Source of the DNA: Peptococcus niger
GTDB lineage: Bacteria > Bacillota > Peptococcia > Peptococcales > Peptococcaceae
Direction: 5' to 3'
NCBI RefSeq assembly: GCF_900101835.1
Contig: NZ_FNAF01000003.1
Span: 1 to 64,000, forward strand
Length of the DNA: 64,000 nt
Shown here: positions 43,201 to 54,400 of the stretch, in pieces
Position numbering within the stretch: position 1 is the stretch's first letter
How the letters are laid out: each line of letters begins with the position of its first letter
Made by a program: the position numbers and the translations under genes
The notes under the pieces: model-generated
Told to the model about the DNA's origin: nothing
Databases searched by the model: none
What the model saw: only the letters and a program-made list of their open reading frames with translations

Positions 43201-46200
43201 CGCCACGGTTCGTAAGCTCTACGAAGACGGCACGGCCATTACCGAAACTCAAGCCAACAAGTCTACTGTCGGCACCAAGCCCGCTTATCAAACCAAGTTC
43301 TACAATGTAAAAGTCAACTTGGCCAACCCGGTCTTTAAGAAACTTTACAATGAAGACAAAGAAGTCACCTTAAAGGCACCGGAAGATCCTCGCGTACAAG
43401 TCGTGGAATTCGATCTGCCGGAAGTCGCTGAAAAGATTATTTTCAAGCGGGATGACACCAACAAAACGAAATGGAATCGCGTTACCGTCAACAAAGGTAC
43501 GGGTAAATGGGATGCTTCAAACGAAACCAACTATACCCTTACCGAAAAAGATGATGGCGGCGAAAAAGTACTGGTTCTCAAGCTGGATCTGGAAGGCAAA
43601 AACAGGTACAAATACTTGAAAACCGGCCAAGAAGTAGGCGCAACCTACTACAGCGTGACCGTAAACGACAAATCCGGCACTGCCGTTGAAGTCGTTCAAG
43701 ACAAAAAAGACGCCCCGTCCTTAAACGGTTTGGAACAAGATGTTCTTGAAACTAAAAACGGGGAAGAATACGTGGTTATCAAGGCCTTGGCACCGACCAA
43801 AGAATTGGAACAATTCCAAGCCGGCGCCGTCCTCACCCTCTTCGACGCATCGGCTGAAAAGGGCAAGGAAAAAGCGAGTGCCTACAAGAACCTGGACGGT
43901 TCTGACGTCACCGGCACCCGTGAAGGCAGCTACTACGTATTCCGCGTCCCCAAGTCCAAGAACCCGGACTTGGTAGACGGCAGCAACGTAGCGGCTTACG
44001 CTGAGCAGGAAGGCTACAAGCCCTCTCGGTCCACCATTCCCTGCAAAGTAGACTTAAAGGGCCCGGCCATCACCGCCGACAAGCTCACCGTCTACGCCGG
44101 GGAAGAAGTAAATGTGCCCTCGGTCATTACCACCGACGAAGACGCTTTGCTGACGAGCTTTGAAGGCTTGCCGGAAACCATGAGTTTAACCAAGGAACAA
44201 ACCACCCAGCTGGCCACCAAGTGGAAAGCCGCCGGTAAAGCCGGCGACACCAAAGGTACCAACACGGTCACCTTGGTCATGACAGATAAATTCGGCAACA
44301 AGACGGAACAAGACTGGACCGTGGAAGTGGTCGACCGACCCAGCTCGGACAATGTATCTAGCGCCGTCCAAGTGCCCAATAAGATCAGCAAAGACTACAG
44401 CGAATACAGCCATAAGATTAAAATCGCAGGCGGCAAAGTAGGCACCACCCTCAAGGTTTACCTGAGCGAGCCTACCAATGCCACGGTCACCGCACCGGTC
44501 ATTGTGCCCTGCACTGAAGCCAATCAAGAAATTCTGATCAGTCAAGGCGTGGGAACCAATATTCACGACAAAGTTTGGATTACCCAAACAGAAAAAGATA
44601 AGAAGGAATCCAAAGCCCTCACCGTTCCTATGGACGTGATGGCACCGGCATCTCCCACAGTCGAATCTTTGGCAGCGGGTAATAAAACCCTCACCTTGTC
44701 GAACATTACTGATGACACGACCAAGATCTTTATCCGCGTCGGCGGACAAGAAAAGACCCTGACCCGCGATAAAGACCACACCGATCTGTGGAAAGATGAT
44801 AAGTTTAACCCGCTTATCATGAAAGAGGGCAAACTTTCTGTCGGATTCAACCGTATTTTCAATCCGGAGGACAAGGCGCAAGTCATCGTCCTGGACGATA
44901 TGCTGAATCCCCGGTCCATGATTAAGGTCGTTGAAGACTACGCCGCACCGGATGCGCCCACCATCGTTGCTGAAAACAAAGACGCGGGCACGACCACCGT
45001 CAGCGGTACGTCTAAAAACCCGGGTGCTACGGTAACCATTTACGAAATCACCAAGGAAACAGATCCGGACACAAGCGAAGAAAGGGAAATCCGCACACCC
45101 ATTGGCACCGCCATCGTGGGTGAAGACGGCAACTACACCACCTATATCCGCCCCGCCAAGAAAGTGGGCACAGAAGTAGGCGCCGTTGTCACTCAAAATG
45201 GCAAGGAAAGCCCCTTAGCCAAGACCACCGTGACGGAAAATGCGGGCATCATCCCCTTCGATCCCAACGATCCTAACCCGACGCCTAATCCGGACGATCA
45301 GCGTTACGTCACCGTAACCCTCGATGCCAACGGCGGCCAATTCGCCGCCGGCACCAAGTCGTCCTTCTACGTCTTAAAGACCTATACAGTGAAACCGGCA
45401 GACTTTGACCAAGCCCGCCTGGGCCTGGAAGCACCGGTCAACAAGGCCTTTGACAAGTGGACGGAAGATCAGAAAAATACAAAAGAATTTACCGCCAAGA
45501 CCTTTGCTCAAAATGCAACCATCTACGCCGGCTACAAGGCCAACGACAACGTCATTCCCTTCGATCCGAATGACCCGAACAAACCGGACAATCCGGATCC
45601 GAACAAATACGTCACCGTCAGCCTCGACGCCAACGGCGGTTCCTTCGCCGAAGGCACCAAGTCTTCCTTCTATGTAAAGAAGACCTACACCATGACGACA
45701 AACGACTTTGCCGTTGCGGAAAGAGGACTGACCCCACCGACAGACAAGGCCTTTAACGCATGGGCTCTTGATAAAGAGGGGACCAATGCCTTCCCGGCAG
45801 CCGGACAGAAATTTGATCAAGACGCCTCCGTCTTTGCTCAATACAGAGAAGGGCGGGACGTCATCCCGGGTACCGGCAACGACAAGCCCGAGGGCTACGT
45901 CACCGTCACCTTCCAGGCCGACGCAGACCAAGCCAAGCTGGAAGGCGAAACCACCTATTACGTCAACCCCAAAGGCAATGTCAAGCTGGGCGGCATTTTG
46001 GCACCGACCATCAAGCCTGTGACAGGATACGCCGTCAGCTACCCCGCCTGGACCTACTCTGACAATCAAAATGCGGCAAGCATTGTAACGGCAGACACCA
46101 CGGCAACGGCAAGTCTTTACGACAAGGATAAAGTTATCCCCGTTCAAGACGGCGTAACCGTTACCAAACCGGCAGGCTACCTGGATGTCGTATTTAGCGC

Positions 46201-49200
46201 AGGGACCAACGGCAAATTGGAAGGCACGTCGAAATTCTACGTGAAACCGAATACGGCTTCGAAAGACGTACCGAAACCGACGCCCATCCCCAATGCCGGC
46301 TATAAGGTAAAAGACGAAGCGTGGAATCCCTTGATTCCCACCAGCTTCGACAAAGACTTTACCACCACCGCTCAATACGAAGCACTGCCCGATATCTCCG
46401 AGACACCGCGAGCCGGCTACGTCATGGTTCAATTTGACGGCGGCGACCACGGTAAAGTAGTAGAAGAAACCGGCAAGAAGACCATCATCTTCGTCAATCC
46501 GGAAAAAGAAATCGCTCTGGATAAAAAAGCGCCCACAGTCAAGGCCGACACCAACTGGTCCTTCGACAAATGGAGCGTCGACGGCACGGCAGTAGACCTT
46601 ACCAAGGCCGTCAAGTACACGAAAGACACGGTCATCAAGGCCACCTACACCTCGGATATTTCCGGTGAATCCAAAGACGGCTTCGTCCTGGTGGAATTTA
46701 AAGCAGGAGATAAAGGTAAAATCGCAAGTGGCAACGCCAGTGTCTACGTAAAACAAAACAAAGAAGTGGACTTAACCGAAAAAGCACCGAAGATCAAGGC
46801 CAACGAAGGCTATGTCCACACCGGCTGGAATCAACCCTTGAAAGCCACCTTTGCTTCCGCTACGGAAATCACAGCCACCTACAACGATCCCAAGGACATC
46901 TCCACGACACCCGTCGAAGGCTTTAAACACATCACCTTCGCCGACGGCGACCACGTGAAGATTGCCAAAGACGCCGTTAAAGAATACTGGGTCAACCCGG
47001 ACAAAGTTGTCAGCCTGCCCGCACCGGACGTTACCGTCGATGCCGGCTACATGCACATCGGCTGGTCCGCCAATTTGACCCAAAAATTCACGGCAAACAT
47101 GACCATTAAACCGACGTCCATGGCATCCACGGACGTAACGCCGAACAAGAACGACAACTACACGGAAATCAAATTTGTTGCGGGCAACCACGGCAAGTTC
47201 GTTTCCATTCAAGGACCGACCTACTCCCTGTGGGCCAATCCGGAAAAAGTCGTCACCATTCAACCGCCGCAAATCGATGCGGACCAAGGATATAAACTGA
47301 CCGGCTGGATGAATTCCAAGACGCATGACGTCGTTAAAGTAGGCGATGCCATTAAGGGACAATTCCCGAAAGCCGAAGGAACCGTTCAATACATTGCTCA
47401 ATACGACACATTGGACGACATTTCCAACAAACCGGAAAAAGGCTATGTTGCCATCACCTTCAATGCCGGCTCCAACGCCCACTTTGAAGGTCAAGACCCG
47501 GATAAGCGCATCATCACCTACTACGTCAATCCGGCCGCCGATAAGACCTTGAGAGAACTGCTCACCGGCACCTTTGTCGAACCGAACCTGGTATACGACG
47601 AAGGTTATGAAAAGGGCAAGACCAAGTGGACACCTGATCTGGTACTCGACCTCACCGTCGACGCCGCCCAAGAATACACCGCCAATGTCAAATCCAAGGG
47701 TCAACTGCCCGGCGATACGACACCGGTTCCAAAGAACTGGAAGACCGTCGAGTTTAGAATCTTCGACTACGACAAAGACGCGGCAAAAATCACCGGCGGT
47801 TTGAAAAAATACCTGGTCGATCCTAAGGAAGAAGTCACCTTAAAAGCGCCGGATGTTAAGATCACGAAGGAAGGTTACTCCTTAGACGGATGGAACCACA
47901 GCCTCACCGGCAAATTCGAACAAGACACCGTTATCTACGCCCTTATCGGCGGCGACATTTCCACCAAGCCCAAAGACGGCTTCGTGAAAGTCACCTTCGC
48001 ACCGGGCGATAACGGGAAGTTTGAAGACGGCGCAACGACTGAAGTTTTTGTAAGAAAGAACACAGAAGTGGACTTAGGCGCTCGGGCACCCAAGGTCATC
48101 CCCAATGCCACCTACAGCCACAGCGGCTGGACCTTTGGCGACAAGACCTACGGCACCGACTCCATTAAGACCAGCTTCACTGAAGCGGAAAACATCATTA
48201 CCGCAGCTTACAACCGTGACATCATCGAAGATCCGACCACGCCGAATCCGCCGGCAGGTTACGCCCGCGTCATCTTTAATGCAGGCGAACACGGTGAATT
48301 CGTAGACGGCGCCAAGACCAACTTCGACGTACGCATCGCCGCGAAATTAACCATCGGCGATCTGAACAAACCCAAGGTCAATGCCGATGAAGGATACTTC
48401 TTCACCAAGTGGGATAAGGGCAACGACACCCTCATCACCGAGTCCATGGACGTCACCGCCCAATACTCCGGCGATATTATCCCCGGCACTGACCCCAACA
48501 AACCGCCGCAAGAAGGCTTTGTAAGAATCACCTTCGCTCCCGGCACCGACGGTCAATTCAAGGGCGGCGAACCCACCTTCTACGACGTAAGGAAGGACGC
48601 CAACAAGACCTTGAAAGACCTGGGCAAACCCACCGTCATCCCCAATAACGGTTACACCCACATCGGTTGGGACAAGAAGGATGAAACCAAGCTGGATCAA
48701 AACATGATCGTCTTGGCCCTCTATAAACAAACCGTCATCACCAATCCCGACACGACCAAACCCGTCCCCGACGGCTACGTTCGCGTCACCTTTGACCCGA
48801 CGGATAAAGGGACCATCACCTCCGGCACCGCCACGCAAGACGTCCTCATTGCCGGTCACAAGACCCTGGGCGATTTGACCAAGCCGGCGGTCCAAGGAAA
48901 AGCCACCAATGTCTTCTCCGGCTGGGATAAGAAAGACGACACCAAGCTGGATGAAAACATCCAAGGCAGAGCGCTTACAGTCACCGCACTCTACAACGAC
49001 GATATAAAACCCGTCGACGATCCCGACTCCGACATTCCTAAAGGCTACGCCCGCGTCGTCTTTAAGGCCGGCGAACACGGGAAATTTGCCCAAGGCGAAA
49101 TCACAGCTTACGACGTTCTGATGAAGAAAGACGTCACGCGCACCTTAGGCGAAGTGAAGAAGCCGAAAGTTACGGCAAATGACGGTTATACCTTTAAATC

Positions 49201-51346
49201 CTGGGACAAGAGTGATACACTTGCCTTGGAAGGAGGTAAAAAACTCGAGGTTACGGCAACGTATAATCAAAACGTGATTATTTCCGACGATCCGACCACA
49301 CCGATTCCCGAAGGCTACGTCAGAGCCACCTTCAAGACGGACGGCGCCAAGGGCGCCATTAAGGTAACCATCAACGGCGTCGATAAAACACTTGAAACCG
49401 TCGTTATGGACGTCCTGCCCAAGACCAAGACCGTCGGCGAATTGAAGGCCAACCTGACCTTGACCGCCAAAGGCGATAATGTCTTTGAAGGCTGGTCCAA
49501 ACCTGACGACTACACGGTAGTAAACAGTGTCACAATTGAAGCCCTCTACCAAGGCGGACAAACCGATACCCCGACGGCCACCGCCCTCAACGTGGGGAAA
49601 GATAACTTCACCACCATTAAAGGGACAGCCACACCGGGCGCAAGGGTTGTCGCCAGAGTAGACGGCACGATTGTCGGCGAAGCCGTAGCGGACGACAAGG
49701 GTAACTACACCATCAAGGCCACCCAAGACGGCAAGAAATTGCCCGACCGCACGAAAGCCAAGGTGACCGCGACCAAGGCACCGATGACCGAATCGGCAAA
49801 GCAACCAGTGATTGTTCTGCCCGACGCCAACAGCGACGGCATACCCGACGGCGACTTGCAAGCTCCGGCGCAACCGAAGCTGGATCCGCCGCGGACCAAG
49901 GACACCCAAGTCACCATGAAAGTGCCCACGGAACCGGACGCTAATAAAATCATCGTGAAAGTCACCGAGGCAGACGGCAATCCCGTCACCACCGTCGAAG
50001 CAATCAAAGACGGCGATACCTGGAAAGTCGATGGCAAGCCCCTGACCGTAGACGATACGGACAGAATTTCCATCCCGCTGCCGAACACCGAACTCAAGGA
50101 AGGCCAAAAAGTCATTGCCAACGTCTATGATGAGTCGGGCAACGAATCCGAACCGGCCATCAAGATCGTCAGCAACAAAGACCCCTTGGCCAAACCTGAA
50201 ATCAACACGCCGAAACAAGGGGACAAGACCGTATCCGGTAAAGCCCCCGGCGCAGAAAAAGTAGACGTCATCGTTACGGACAAAGATGGTAAGCTCATCG
50301 AAAGCAAGACCGGTCAAAGCGTCAATGCAGACGGTACATTTACCGTCCCGGTCAATGACTTGAAAGACGGCCAAAAGGTTACCGTCAAGGCCTCTGCCAA
50401 AGACAAAGACCCCTCCGAAGCCTCCAAGAAAGTAGGCCTTGAACTGGATAAGATCAAGGAAACCAAGAAGGAAGCCGACGGCGTCGTCGATCAGGCCAAA
50501 CAAGACGGCAACTGGAAGCCCGACGATCCGGGCGCCAACCCCTTCGACAAAAACTTGAAAGACAAGATGGATAAGGCCGCCGATATCATTAAAGATGCCG
50601 AAGACAATGATGACGCCAATGACCCGACTCAAGACGCTGTCGACCAAGCGGAAAAAGAATTGCGCGACGCCCTGAACAAGAAGGACGCCGATACCAAAGT
50701 TTCCGCCGTAGAAGACAAGGTCAAGAATGGCGAAAAACCGTCACCTGAAGACATTCAAGCCGCCCAAGAAGCCATCGATAAAATCGAAGGTTCCACCGAT
50801 CCCACCGCAGACGACTTCGATAAAGATAAGAAGGACCTGCAAGATCGACTGGATAAGGCAAAAGCCTTGGATGACTTGAAAGACGCAAAAGATGATTTGG
50901 ATAAAGCCATCGATAAAGCCGTAGAAGAAAAGAAACCGGCTGAAGAAATTGACAAGGCCAAAGAAGACAGCAAGACCGGCGGGGACATCATCAACAATGG
51001 TGGAGATGGCAAAACTGCCGAAGAAATCGTCAAAGTCGTTGAAAAAATCAAGGAAACAACAAAGATACTTGGTCAATCAGCGATACAAATAAGGATAGAT
51101 AGCGCAAACTATAATAGTCGAAATATTGCTCTCACAACAAACCCAGGCAAATGTAAGGTAACCATTACCATTCGTTATGCTGCAGGTGGTGAAGAGACTT
51201 TAGAAACGACAACCGGTCCGGCGGGGACTGCAACAATTCTTCTCAAAACTCCCCTCCAGGAAGATGACTATATTGTTGTAAAAGCAAGCCAGGACGCATC
51301 AACTAAAGACTACTTGGACAACTCAGTTTCGACTTCTGTCTATTAA
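40220..51346 (+). CDS. Surface protein D: 3708-residue secreted repeat protein without wall anchor
   Basis: The largest gene here. ATG 40220 is chosen over TTG 40217 for its seven-base spacing from AAGGAGGT. A signal peptide (about 1-27) precedes a unique head (about 30-590), possibly the binding domain. InlB-like repeats start near 601 and 672. A CnaB-like domain (about 824-930; SKSWYDS, LPSYDAYGKRLSY) and Ig-like domains (about 1277-1375, 1575-1675) follow. Sixteen beta repeats run from 1676 to 3113. Three more Ig-like modules (3116-3410), a Lys/Asp/Glu-rich helical bundle resembling FIVAR-type stalks (about 3411-3614) and a final beta domain (3618-3708) close the protein. No SLH, LPXTG or membrane anchor is present. 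The last 290 bases are AT-rich. The SLH protein gene E follows after 129 bases. No catalytic motif is seen; an adhesin or surface fibre is likely. Confidence 0.87.
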   Translation: MKKILAALIAVVFLVTSLPLFATAADASQGQPMGLNALMTGPRSSGGAVTSNQWPTGNFPLMPNYSGQTPNATGSTGLKYGGTVRDNSGEYINVQITQVGKVYGERNFSASNLRNAVGWSHLILHFDPVLFENLDLDKSSITGPGGTFNLSERAKGDQDIYKTDDYSVSIPMIRIFKNDWTPQEDQRATMKLYLKDGHNLVSGTNYLIEHRTMAQTNDLYSQIYIRDYIMGIENTNVRAFDSPAYMQYTGNLNVPYNTVSNPPKYSSYRQDVMSNAYTDVYIDWNTNELHVNYVYETTEDIRAYDRTQFVQLFPEKLKETLAPRNGVYAKFNHVYKRGDLAWGNDRGIAFTDLNSFAGTKGGLAGYRLRIPNNVSGYTHPWNWVTETTQAYGSNLSASNGRYMAYSMTHGPIANHMIYYIDPEKFMKAFDNLDDLQFTSFFVTRDNNETVGGVLKNSESMNSLGVTKTMTNSPKIDDIYTDSEKITGDTGYNNANSNVYVVAKNFKDPAKSKTQLVNSDGKIEFYPTNFDGVFDNMQKDDKLSFETIYRYANYYKSRPTIEKVKARIIFDKYDGDKDLSVTVPSSDKFRGQEGYKENGLGEANMPKAPTREGFIFKGWSTKKTTASEFANAKTLTDVKQWNEGKAYKFDGTVPVNKSYRVYPVWEEENQGFTIVLHSNDGTDRVEKIDVAYDEKLPTKATMDGIASMEEQYGELAKGGYSPLAKLPNGYATKDGEQAIFGKRAGYNLVGWSTVKDNSNVQIEDLYSNMGMLAKDGEGKDGKYYLSTVRTKAQGIGQAAAGKLFEEITPDKNNEIHLYAAWKPYFDVTLSKSWYDSTKPEFKDKTVKEILQFLAHGNQQETPPSDASLAEPIQIGLLYRTAVTEANDPTITGQANYYLVDDSLKDLPKNGGPLKWNLPSYDAYGKRLSYIAVEFEQGQSGKDKYNGFGQKWTNIWASVADNLHKKPGEVWDNESISKVQTLVVPKGNGEVDAFSGATVRKLYEDGTAITETQANKSTVGTKPAYQTKFYNVKVNLANPVFKKLYNEDKEVTLKAPEDPRVQVVEFDLPEVAEKIIFKRDDTNKTKWNRVTVNKGTGKWDASNETNYTLTEKDDGGEKVLVLKLDLEGKNRYKYLKTGQEVGATYYSVTVNDKSGTAVEVVQDKKDAPSLNGLEQDVLETKNGEEYVVIKALAPTKELEQFQAGAVLTLFDASAEKGKEKASAYKNLDGSDVTGTREGSYYVFRVPKSKNPDLVDGSNVAAYAEQEGYKPSRSTIPCKVDLKGPAITADKLTVYAGEEVNVPSVITTDEDALLTSFEGLPETMSLTKEQTTQLATKWKAAGKAGDTKGTNTVTLVMTDKFGNKTEQDWTVEVVDRPSSDNVSSAVQVPNKISKDYSEYSHKIKIAGGKVGTTLKVYLSEPTNATVTAPVIVPCTEANQEILISQGVGTNIHDKVWITQTEKDKKESKALTVPMDVMAPASPTVESLAAGNKTLTLSNITDDTTKIFIRVGGQEKTLTRDKDHTDLWKDDKFNPLIMKEGKLSVGFNRIFNPEDKAQVIVLDDMLNPRSMIKVVEDYAAPDAPTIVAENKDAGTTTVSGTSKNPGATVTIYEITKETDPDTSEEREIRTPIGTAIVGEDGNYTTYIRPAKKVGTEVGAVVTQNGKESPLAKTTVTENAGIIPFDPNDPNPTPNPDDQRYVTVTLDANGGQFAAGTKSSFYVLKTYTVKPADFDQARLGLEAPVNKAFDKWTEDQKNTKEFTAKTFAQNATIYAGYKANDNVIPFDPNDPNKPDNPDPNKYVTVSLDANGGSFAEGTKSSFYVKKTYTMTTNDFAVAERGLTPPTDKAFNAWALDKEGTNAFPAAGQKFDQDASVFAQYREGRDVIPGTGNDKPEGYVTVTFQADADQAKLEGETTYYVNPKGNVKLGGILAPTIKPVTGYAVSYPAWTYSDNQNAASIVTADTTATASLYDKDKVIPVQDGVTVTKPAGYLDVVFSAGTNGKLEGTSKFYVKPNTASKDVPKPTPIPNAGYKVKDEAWNPLIPTSFDKDFTTTAQYEALPDISETPRAGYVMVQFDGGDHGKVVEETGKKTIIFVNPEKEIALDKKAPTVKADTNWSFDKWSVDGTAVDLTKAVKYTKDTVIKATYTSDISGESKDGFVLVEFKAGDKGKIASGNASVYVKQNKEVDLTEKAPKIKANEGYVHTGWNQPLKATFASATEITATYNDPKDISTTPVEGFKHITFADGDHVKIAKDAVKEYWVNPDKVVSLPAPDVTVDAGYMHIGWSANLTQKFTANMTIKPTSMASTDVTPNKNDNYTEIKFVAGNHGKFVSIQGPTYSLWANPEKVVTIQPPQIDADQGYKLTGWMNSKTHDVVKVGDAIKGQFPKAEGTVQYIAQYDTLDDISNKPEKGYVAITFNAGSNAHFEGQDPDKRIITYYVNPAADKTLRELLTGTFVEPNLVYDEGYEKGKTKWTPDLVLDLTVDAAQEYTANVKSKGQLPGDTTPVPKNWKTVEFRIFDYDKDAAKITGGLKKYLVDPKEEVTLKAPDVKITKEGYSLDGWNHSLTGKFEQDTVIYALIGGDISTKPKDGFVKVTFAPGDNGKFEDGATTEVFVRKNTEVDLGARAPKVIPNATYSHSGWTFGDKTYGTDSIKTSFTEAENIITAAYNRDIIEDPTTPNPPAGYARVIFNAGEHGEFVDGAKTNFDVRIAAKLTIGDLNKPKVNADEGYFFTKWDKGNDTLITESMDVTAQYSGDIIPGTDPNKPPQEGFVRITFAPGTDGQFKGGEPTFYDVRKDANKTLKDLGKPTVIPNNGYTHIGWDKKDETKLDQNMIVLALYKQTVITNPDTTKPVPDGYVRVTFDPTDKGTITSGTATQDVLIAGHKTLGDLTKPAVQGKATNVFSGWDKKDDTKLDENIQGRALTVTALYNDDIKPVDDPDSDIPKGYARVVFKAGEHGKFAQGEITAYDVLMKKDVTRTLGEVKKPKVTANDGYTFKSWDKSDTLALEGGKKLEVTATYNQNVIISDDPTTPIPEGYVRATFKTDGAKGAIKVTINGVDKTLETVVMDVLPKTKTVGELKANLTLTAKGDNVFEGWSKPDDYTVVNSVTIEALYQGGQTDTPTATALNVGKDNFTTIKGTATPGARVVARVDGTIVGEAVADDKGNYTIKATQDGKKLPDRTKAKVTATKAPMTESAKQPVIVLPDANSDGIPDGDLQAPAQPKLDPPRTKDTQVTMKVPTEPDANKIIVKVTEADGNPVTTVEAIKDGDTWKVDGKPLTVDDTDRISIPLPNTELKEGQKVIANVYDESGNESEPAIKIVSNKDPLAKPEINTPKQGDKTVSGKAPGAEKVDVIVTDKDGKLIESKTGQSVNADGTFTVPVNDLKDGQKVTVKASAKDKDPSEASKKVGLELDKIKETKKEADGVVDQAKQDGNWKPDDPGANPFDKNLKDKMDKAADIIKDAEDNDDANDPTQDAVDQAEKELRDALNKKDADTKVSAVEDKVKNGEKPSPEDIQAAQEAIDKIEGSTDPTADDFDKDKKDLQDRLDKAKALDDLKDAKDDLDKAIDKAVEEKKPAEEIDKAKEDSKTGGDIINNGGDGKTAEEIVKVVEKIKETTKILGQSAIQIRIDSANYNSRNIALTTNPGKCKVTITIRYAAGGEETLETTTGPAGTATILLKTPLQEDDYIVVKASQDASTKDYLDNSVSTSVY
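45245..49556 (+). repeat. Array of 16 beta repeats in surface protein D
   Basis: Units of about 75-100 codons. Each starts with a short Asp/Pro-rich linker (for example IIPFDPNDPN, DISTTP, VITNPDTTKP), then GYVRVTF-like, a Gly turn, a Y-x-V strand, and GY...W and A-x-Y strands. The units are related to those of protein C but more diverged from each other, so the array looks older or under diversifying change. Confidence 0.83.
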
Positions 51347-51352
51347 GGAAAG

Positions 51353-51380
51353 AGATGAAGATCCTATGGGGTCTTCATCT
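51353..51380 (+). terminator. Hairpin between genes D and E
   Basis: AGATGAAGA (51353-51361) pairs perfectly with TCTTCATCT (51372-51380) just after the gene D stop, without a proper T run. It may end or stabilise the D message, or let part of the transcripts read on into E. No strong promoter for E was found in the 129-base gap. Confidence 0.5.
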
Positions 51381-51475
51381 TCCTTATCATGTTCCTTTGG
51401 AAAATACCATGGCCGTGCACGGATATCGTGTAAATTCAAGTATTTGCTGGTGATTACAATAAAAGGGGGATATTT

Positions 51476-54400
51476 ATGCTTAAGAAATTAGTAAGCCTCG
51501 TGCTTGCTCTAGCACTTTTGCTCAGTGGCATACCGCCAATTCCTGCTCAAGCACAAACCGAACAACCACTAGATGTTCAGCAAATGGATGATGGCAGCTA
51601 TGTTATTAAGCTTTCGGGTGCTTCTGATTATTCACTGAGGTCTGCTTTCGGATTGAGGCGTGCTCCTCAAAATGAGCCAAACTCAATAACACCTGAAACG
51701 GATCCTGATAAATTTGAAACACGCACAGTAAGAGTAGACTTTGCGGAATTAGTCAACGAAGTTTTAAAAGTGGACCATGTTAAGTTTTATGTCAAAAGTA
51801 TTCCACTCAACTATCTTCAAGAGTACACCGTTACAAAAGAGGGCAATGTTGCCAGCGGGGATAAGGTCATAGGACAAAATTTCGAAGTCCCTGCCCCTAA
51901 AATGGATTACAATCCTCAATTCATTGTAGAATTTCCTGATGGTCGAGATGCTCGTGCTGTAGTAGAAGGCTGGTATAAACCTTTAACAGACGGCGGCATA
52001 TACGTTATAGCAGTTGACTTTTTAGCGCATACTGGTGTTGCAACAGAATGGTATGGCGCATCAGAAAGACCAAATGCCCAAGCCGTTTACACTTATTTAG
52101 CAAACGGTGAGATGTTGTTTAACCTACCGAGGGAAAATCAAAATTCTATTTTGAGAAAGGGATACCGCTGGCTTTGGGCAGGTCATGACGACCCTGTCTA
52201 TTTACAAAAATTAGATCCTGCCAATATCCTGTGTTCAGACCATGCTACGGCCGATTTCACTTATCACGTTAAAATTAATGGTGAAAAAGAAGGCCAACTT
52301 GGTACCTCTAACTACTTTTTCAAAGTTACAGGTGACGCCTATACAGGATTTACCGTTACCAGTCGCGAAAAAGTATCTGTTGACTTTAATGCCGGTAAGG
52401 GTAAATGGAAGGGTCAAGCTCCGGCCACCCAGTATACCGGCCATAGCTTGAAGCTGGGCGAATCATTTATTGAAGGCATGGGCCCCATCTCGGTCCCTGC
52501 TAAAAGTGACTTGACTGTACCGGCTGCAGAAGCAGGCCAACCTGAAAATGAATTTAAAGGGTGGTCCGATACTGAAAATGGTCAAGTCGTGGATATGGAT
52601 ACGTATGTTGTAGAAAAGAACACCACCTTCTATGCCATTTACGGTCCCAAGGCACAAGGGGCAGTAAATGCCAAGTACGTGGATGAAAACAATGCCGAAA
52701 TAACCGATCCCAAATACCATATTTCCGGTCAAGATTATTCTGCTGAAAGACCAGGCAATGTTGGTGAAACAGTTGGAACAGATGTAGCAAGCACAGCAGC
52801 CGCGCCTAAGTTCCTGGGTTACAAAGTAACCGGGGTTGAAGTTACGCCTGCTGCAGGACAAACTACAGCAACCTATACTGATCCTGCAAGTGCAACCGTC
52901 ACCTATAAGTACAAAAAGCTGAAAGACATTATTCCGGCTAAGAACGACGACGGCACAGACAACCCGGATGCAACGGAAGATGTCAAAGCAACCTACAAAC
53001 CCGTAACCATGAAGGTAGACGGCAATAAAGGTAGCTTCCAAAAGGGTGGTTCCGACGTTGCCGGTACGGAATTTGTCTACTACGTCAATCCGGTGGAAGG
53101 CAAGTCCCTGGACGATGTCTTAACCGCTTCGGGCTTGACGGCAAAAGCGAAAGATGACAATGCCAACAAGATCAACGCAGCGAAACCTTGGACATTTAAA
53201 CCAGCCAAGACAAAAGCTGATGCCGATGTAGCAACAAGCACGGTAGTGAGCAAAGATAATTTTGATGCCGGCGTGACCATGGAAGTCAACTTTGCACAAA
53301 CCAAGGCCGATCAATTTAAAGATAAGCTGAAACCCGTGGACATTAAAGTCTGGAAGGGCGAAGAGATCACCTGGAAGCAGGGCGTCGCGCTGAAAGAAGC
53401 GAATGAAGACCTGCAAAAGATTCTGGATGACGGTTCCACTGTCGTAAGCGACCTGGGCGAAGGCGGCACCATCGCCGCTCCGGGAACGGCTAGAACCTCG
53501 ACCGAAGCCAACCTGCCGAACGGCGCCAAGGGCAACCTGAAAGTGGCCTTTGACGACGGCTCCAGCTTAGCTGTTAACGACCAAACGGTTTATGTCGCCC
53601 CCGAAAAGACCAAGATCGTCAAGGAAGGCGAAGATGGTTACGTCGATCCCGACAAGCTTCCCGATAATAAAGTCAAAGTCGACATTAAACTCGGCGAAGG
53701 CGTTCAAGCCGGAACGATGAAGGGCAAGACAACTCCGGTCCTTTACGCCAGCTTCTACCTGAAATCGGGTACCGGTTTAGCCGGAGGGGACTTCCCGGCT
53801 GTGGAAGCACAAGAAGGCTATAAGCAAGACTCCGTCGCTTGGGATCCTACCGATCAAACAAAAACTTGGGATGCCGACGGCGCTTATGTGGCCACGGCTC
53901 AAGCTCAAACCATCGCCGATAAAGTCGGAGAAGGCAATTTAGCCGGCGTGGACTTCGGCGTTTGGAAGGGCGATACCATCGACTGGAAGAAAGGCGTCAA
54001 AGTCGCCGACACCGTCACGGACAATGATCTTAAGGATGCTATCCAAGGCTATTTGGACAATGCTAAGACCAAAGTTACCGATGCGACGACCCCCGCAAGA
54101 TCTTCCGACAAAGTCGGTGAACAAAAGGGTAATTTAACCGTCACCTTTAGCGACGGCTCCACCCTCACGGTAAAAGACCAAACCATCTACGTTTGGGAAC
54201 ACAAGACAGAAAACAACGACGAGAATAAAGATGATCCGAAACCGGATGGCAATATCCAAGTTTCCTTCGCAAAGGGAACAGGCGTCACGGCCCTCGATCC
54301 TGCCAACAAGACCATGACCGTGAAATCCGGCACGGCCCTTGTAGATGCAGACTTCCCGAAAGCCACCGTGGATGCAGCCAACGGCTACGTCACCCCGGCT

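Noticed and set aside
45245-49556. Regularly spaced repeats considered as a CRISPR array
   Set aside because: The units are 200-300 bases, coding, diverged and in frame. No short identical direct repeats with unique spacers are present, and no cas gene is near.
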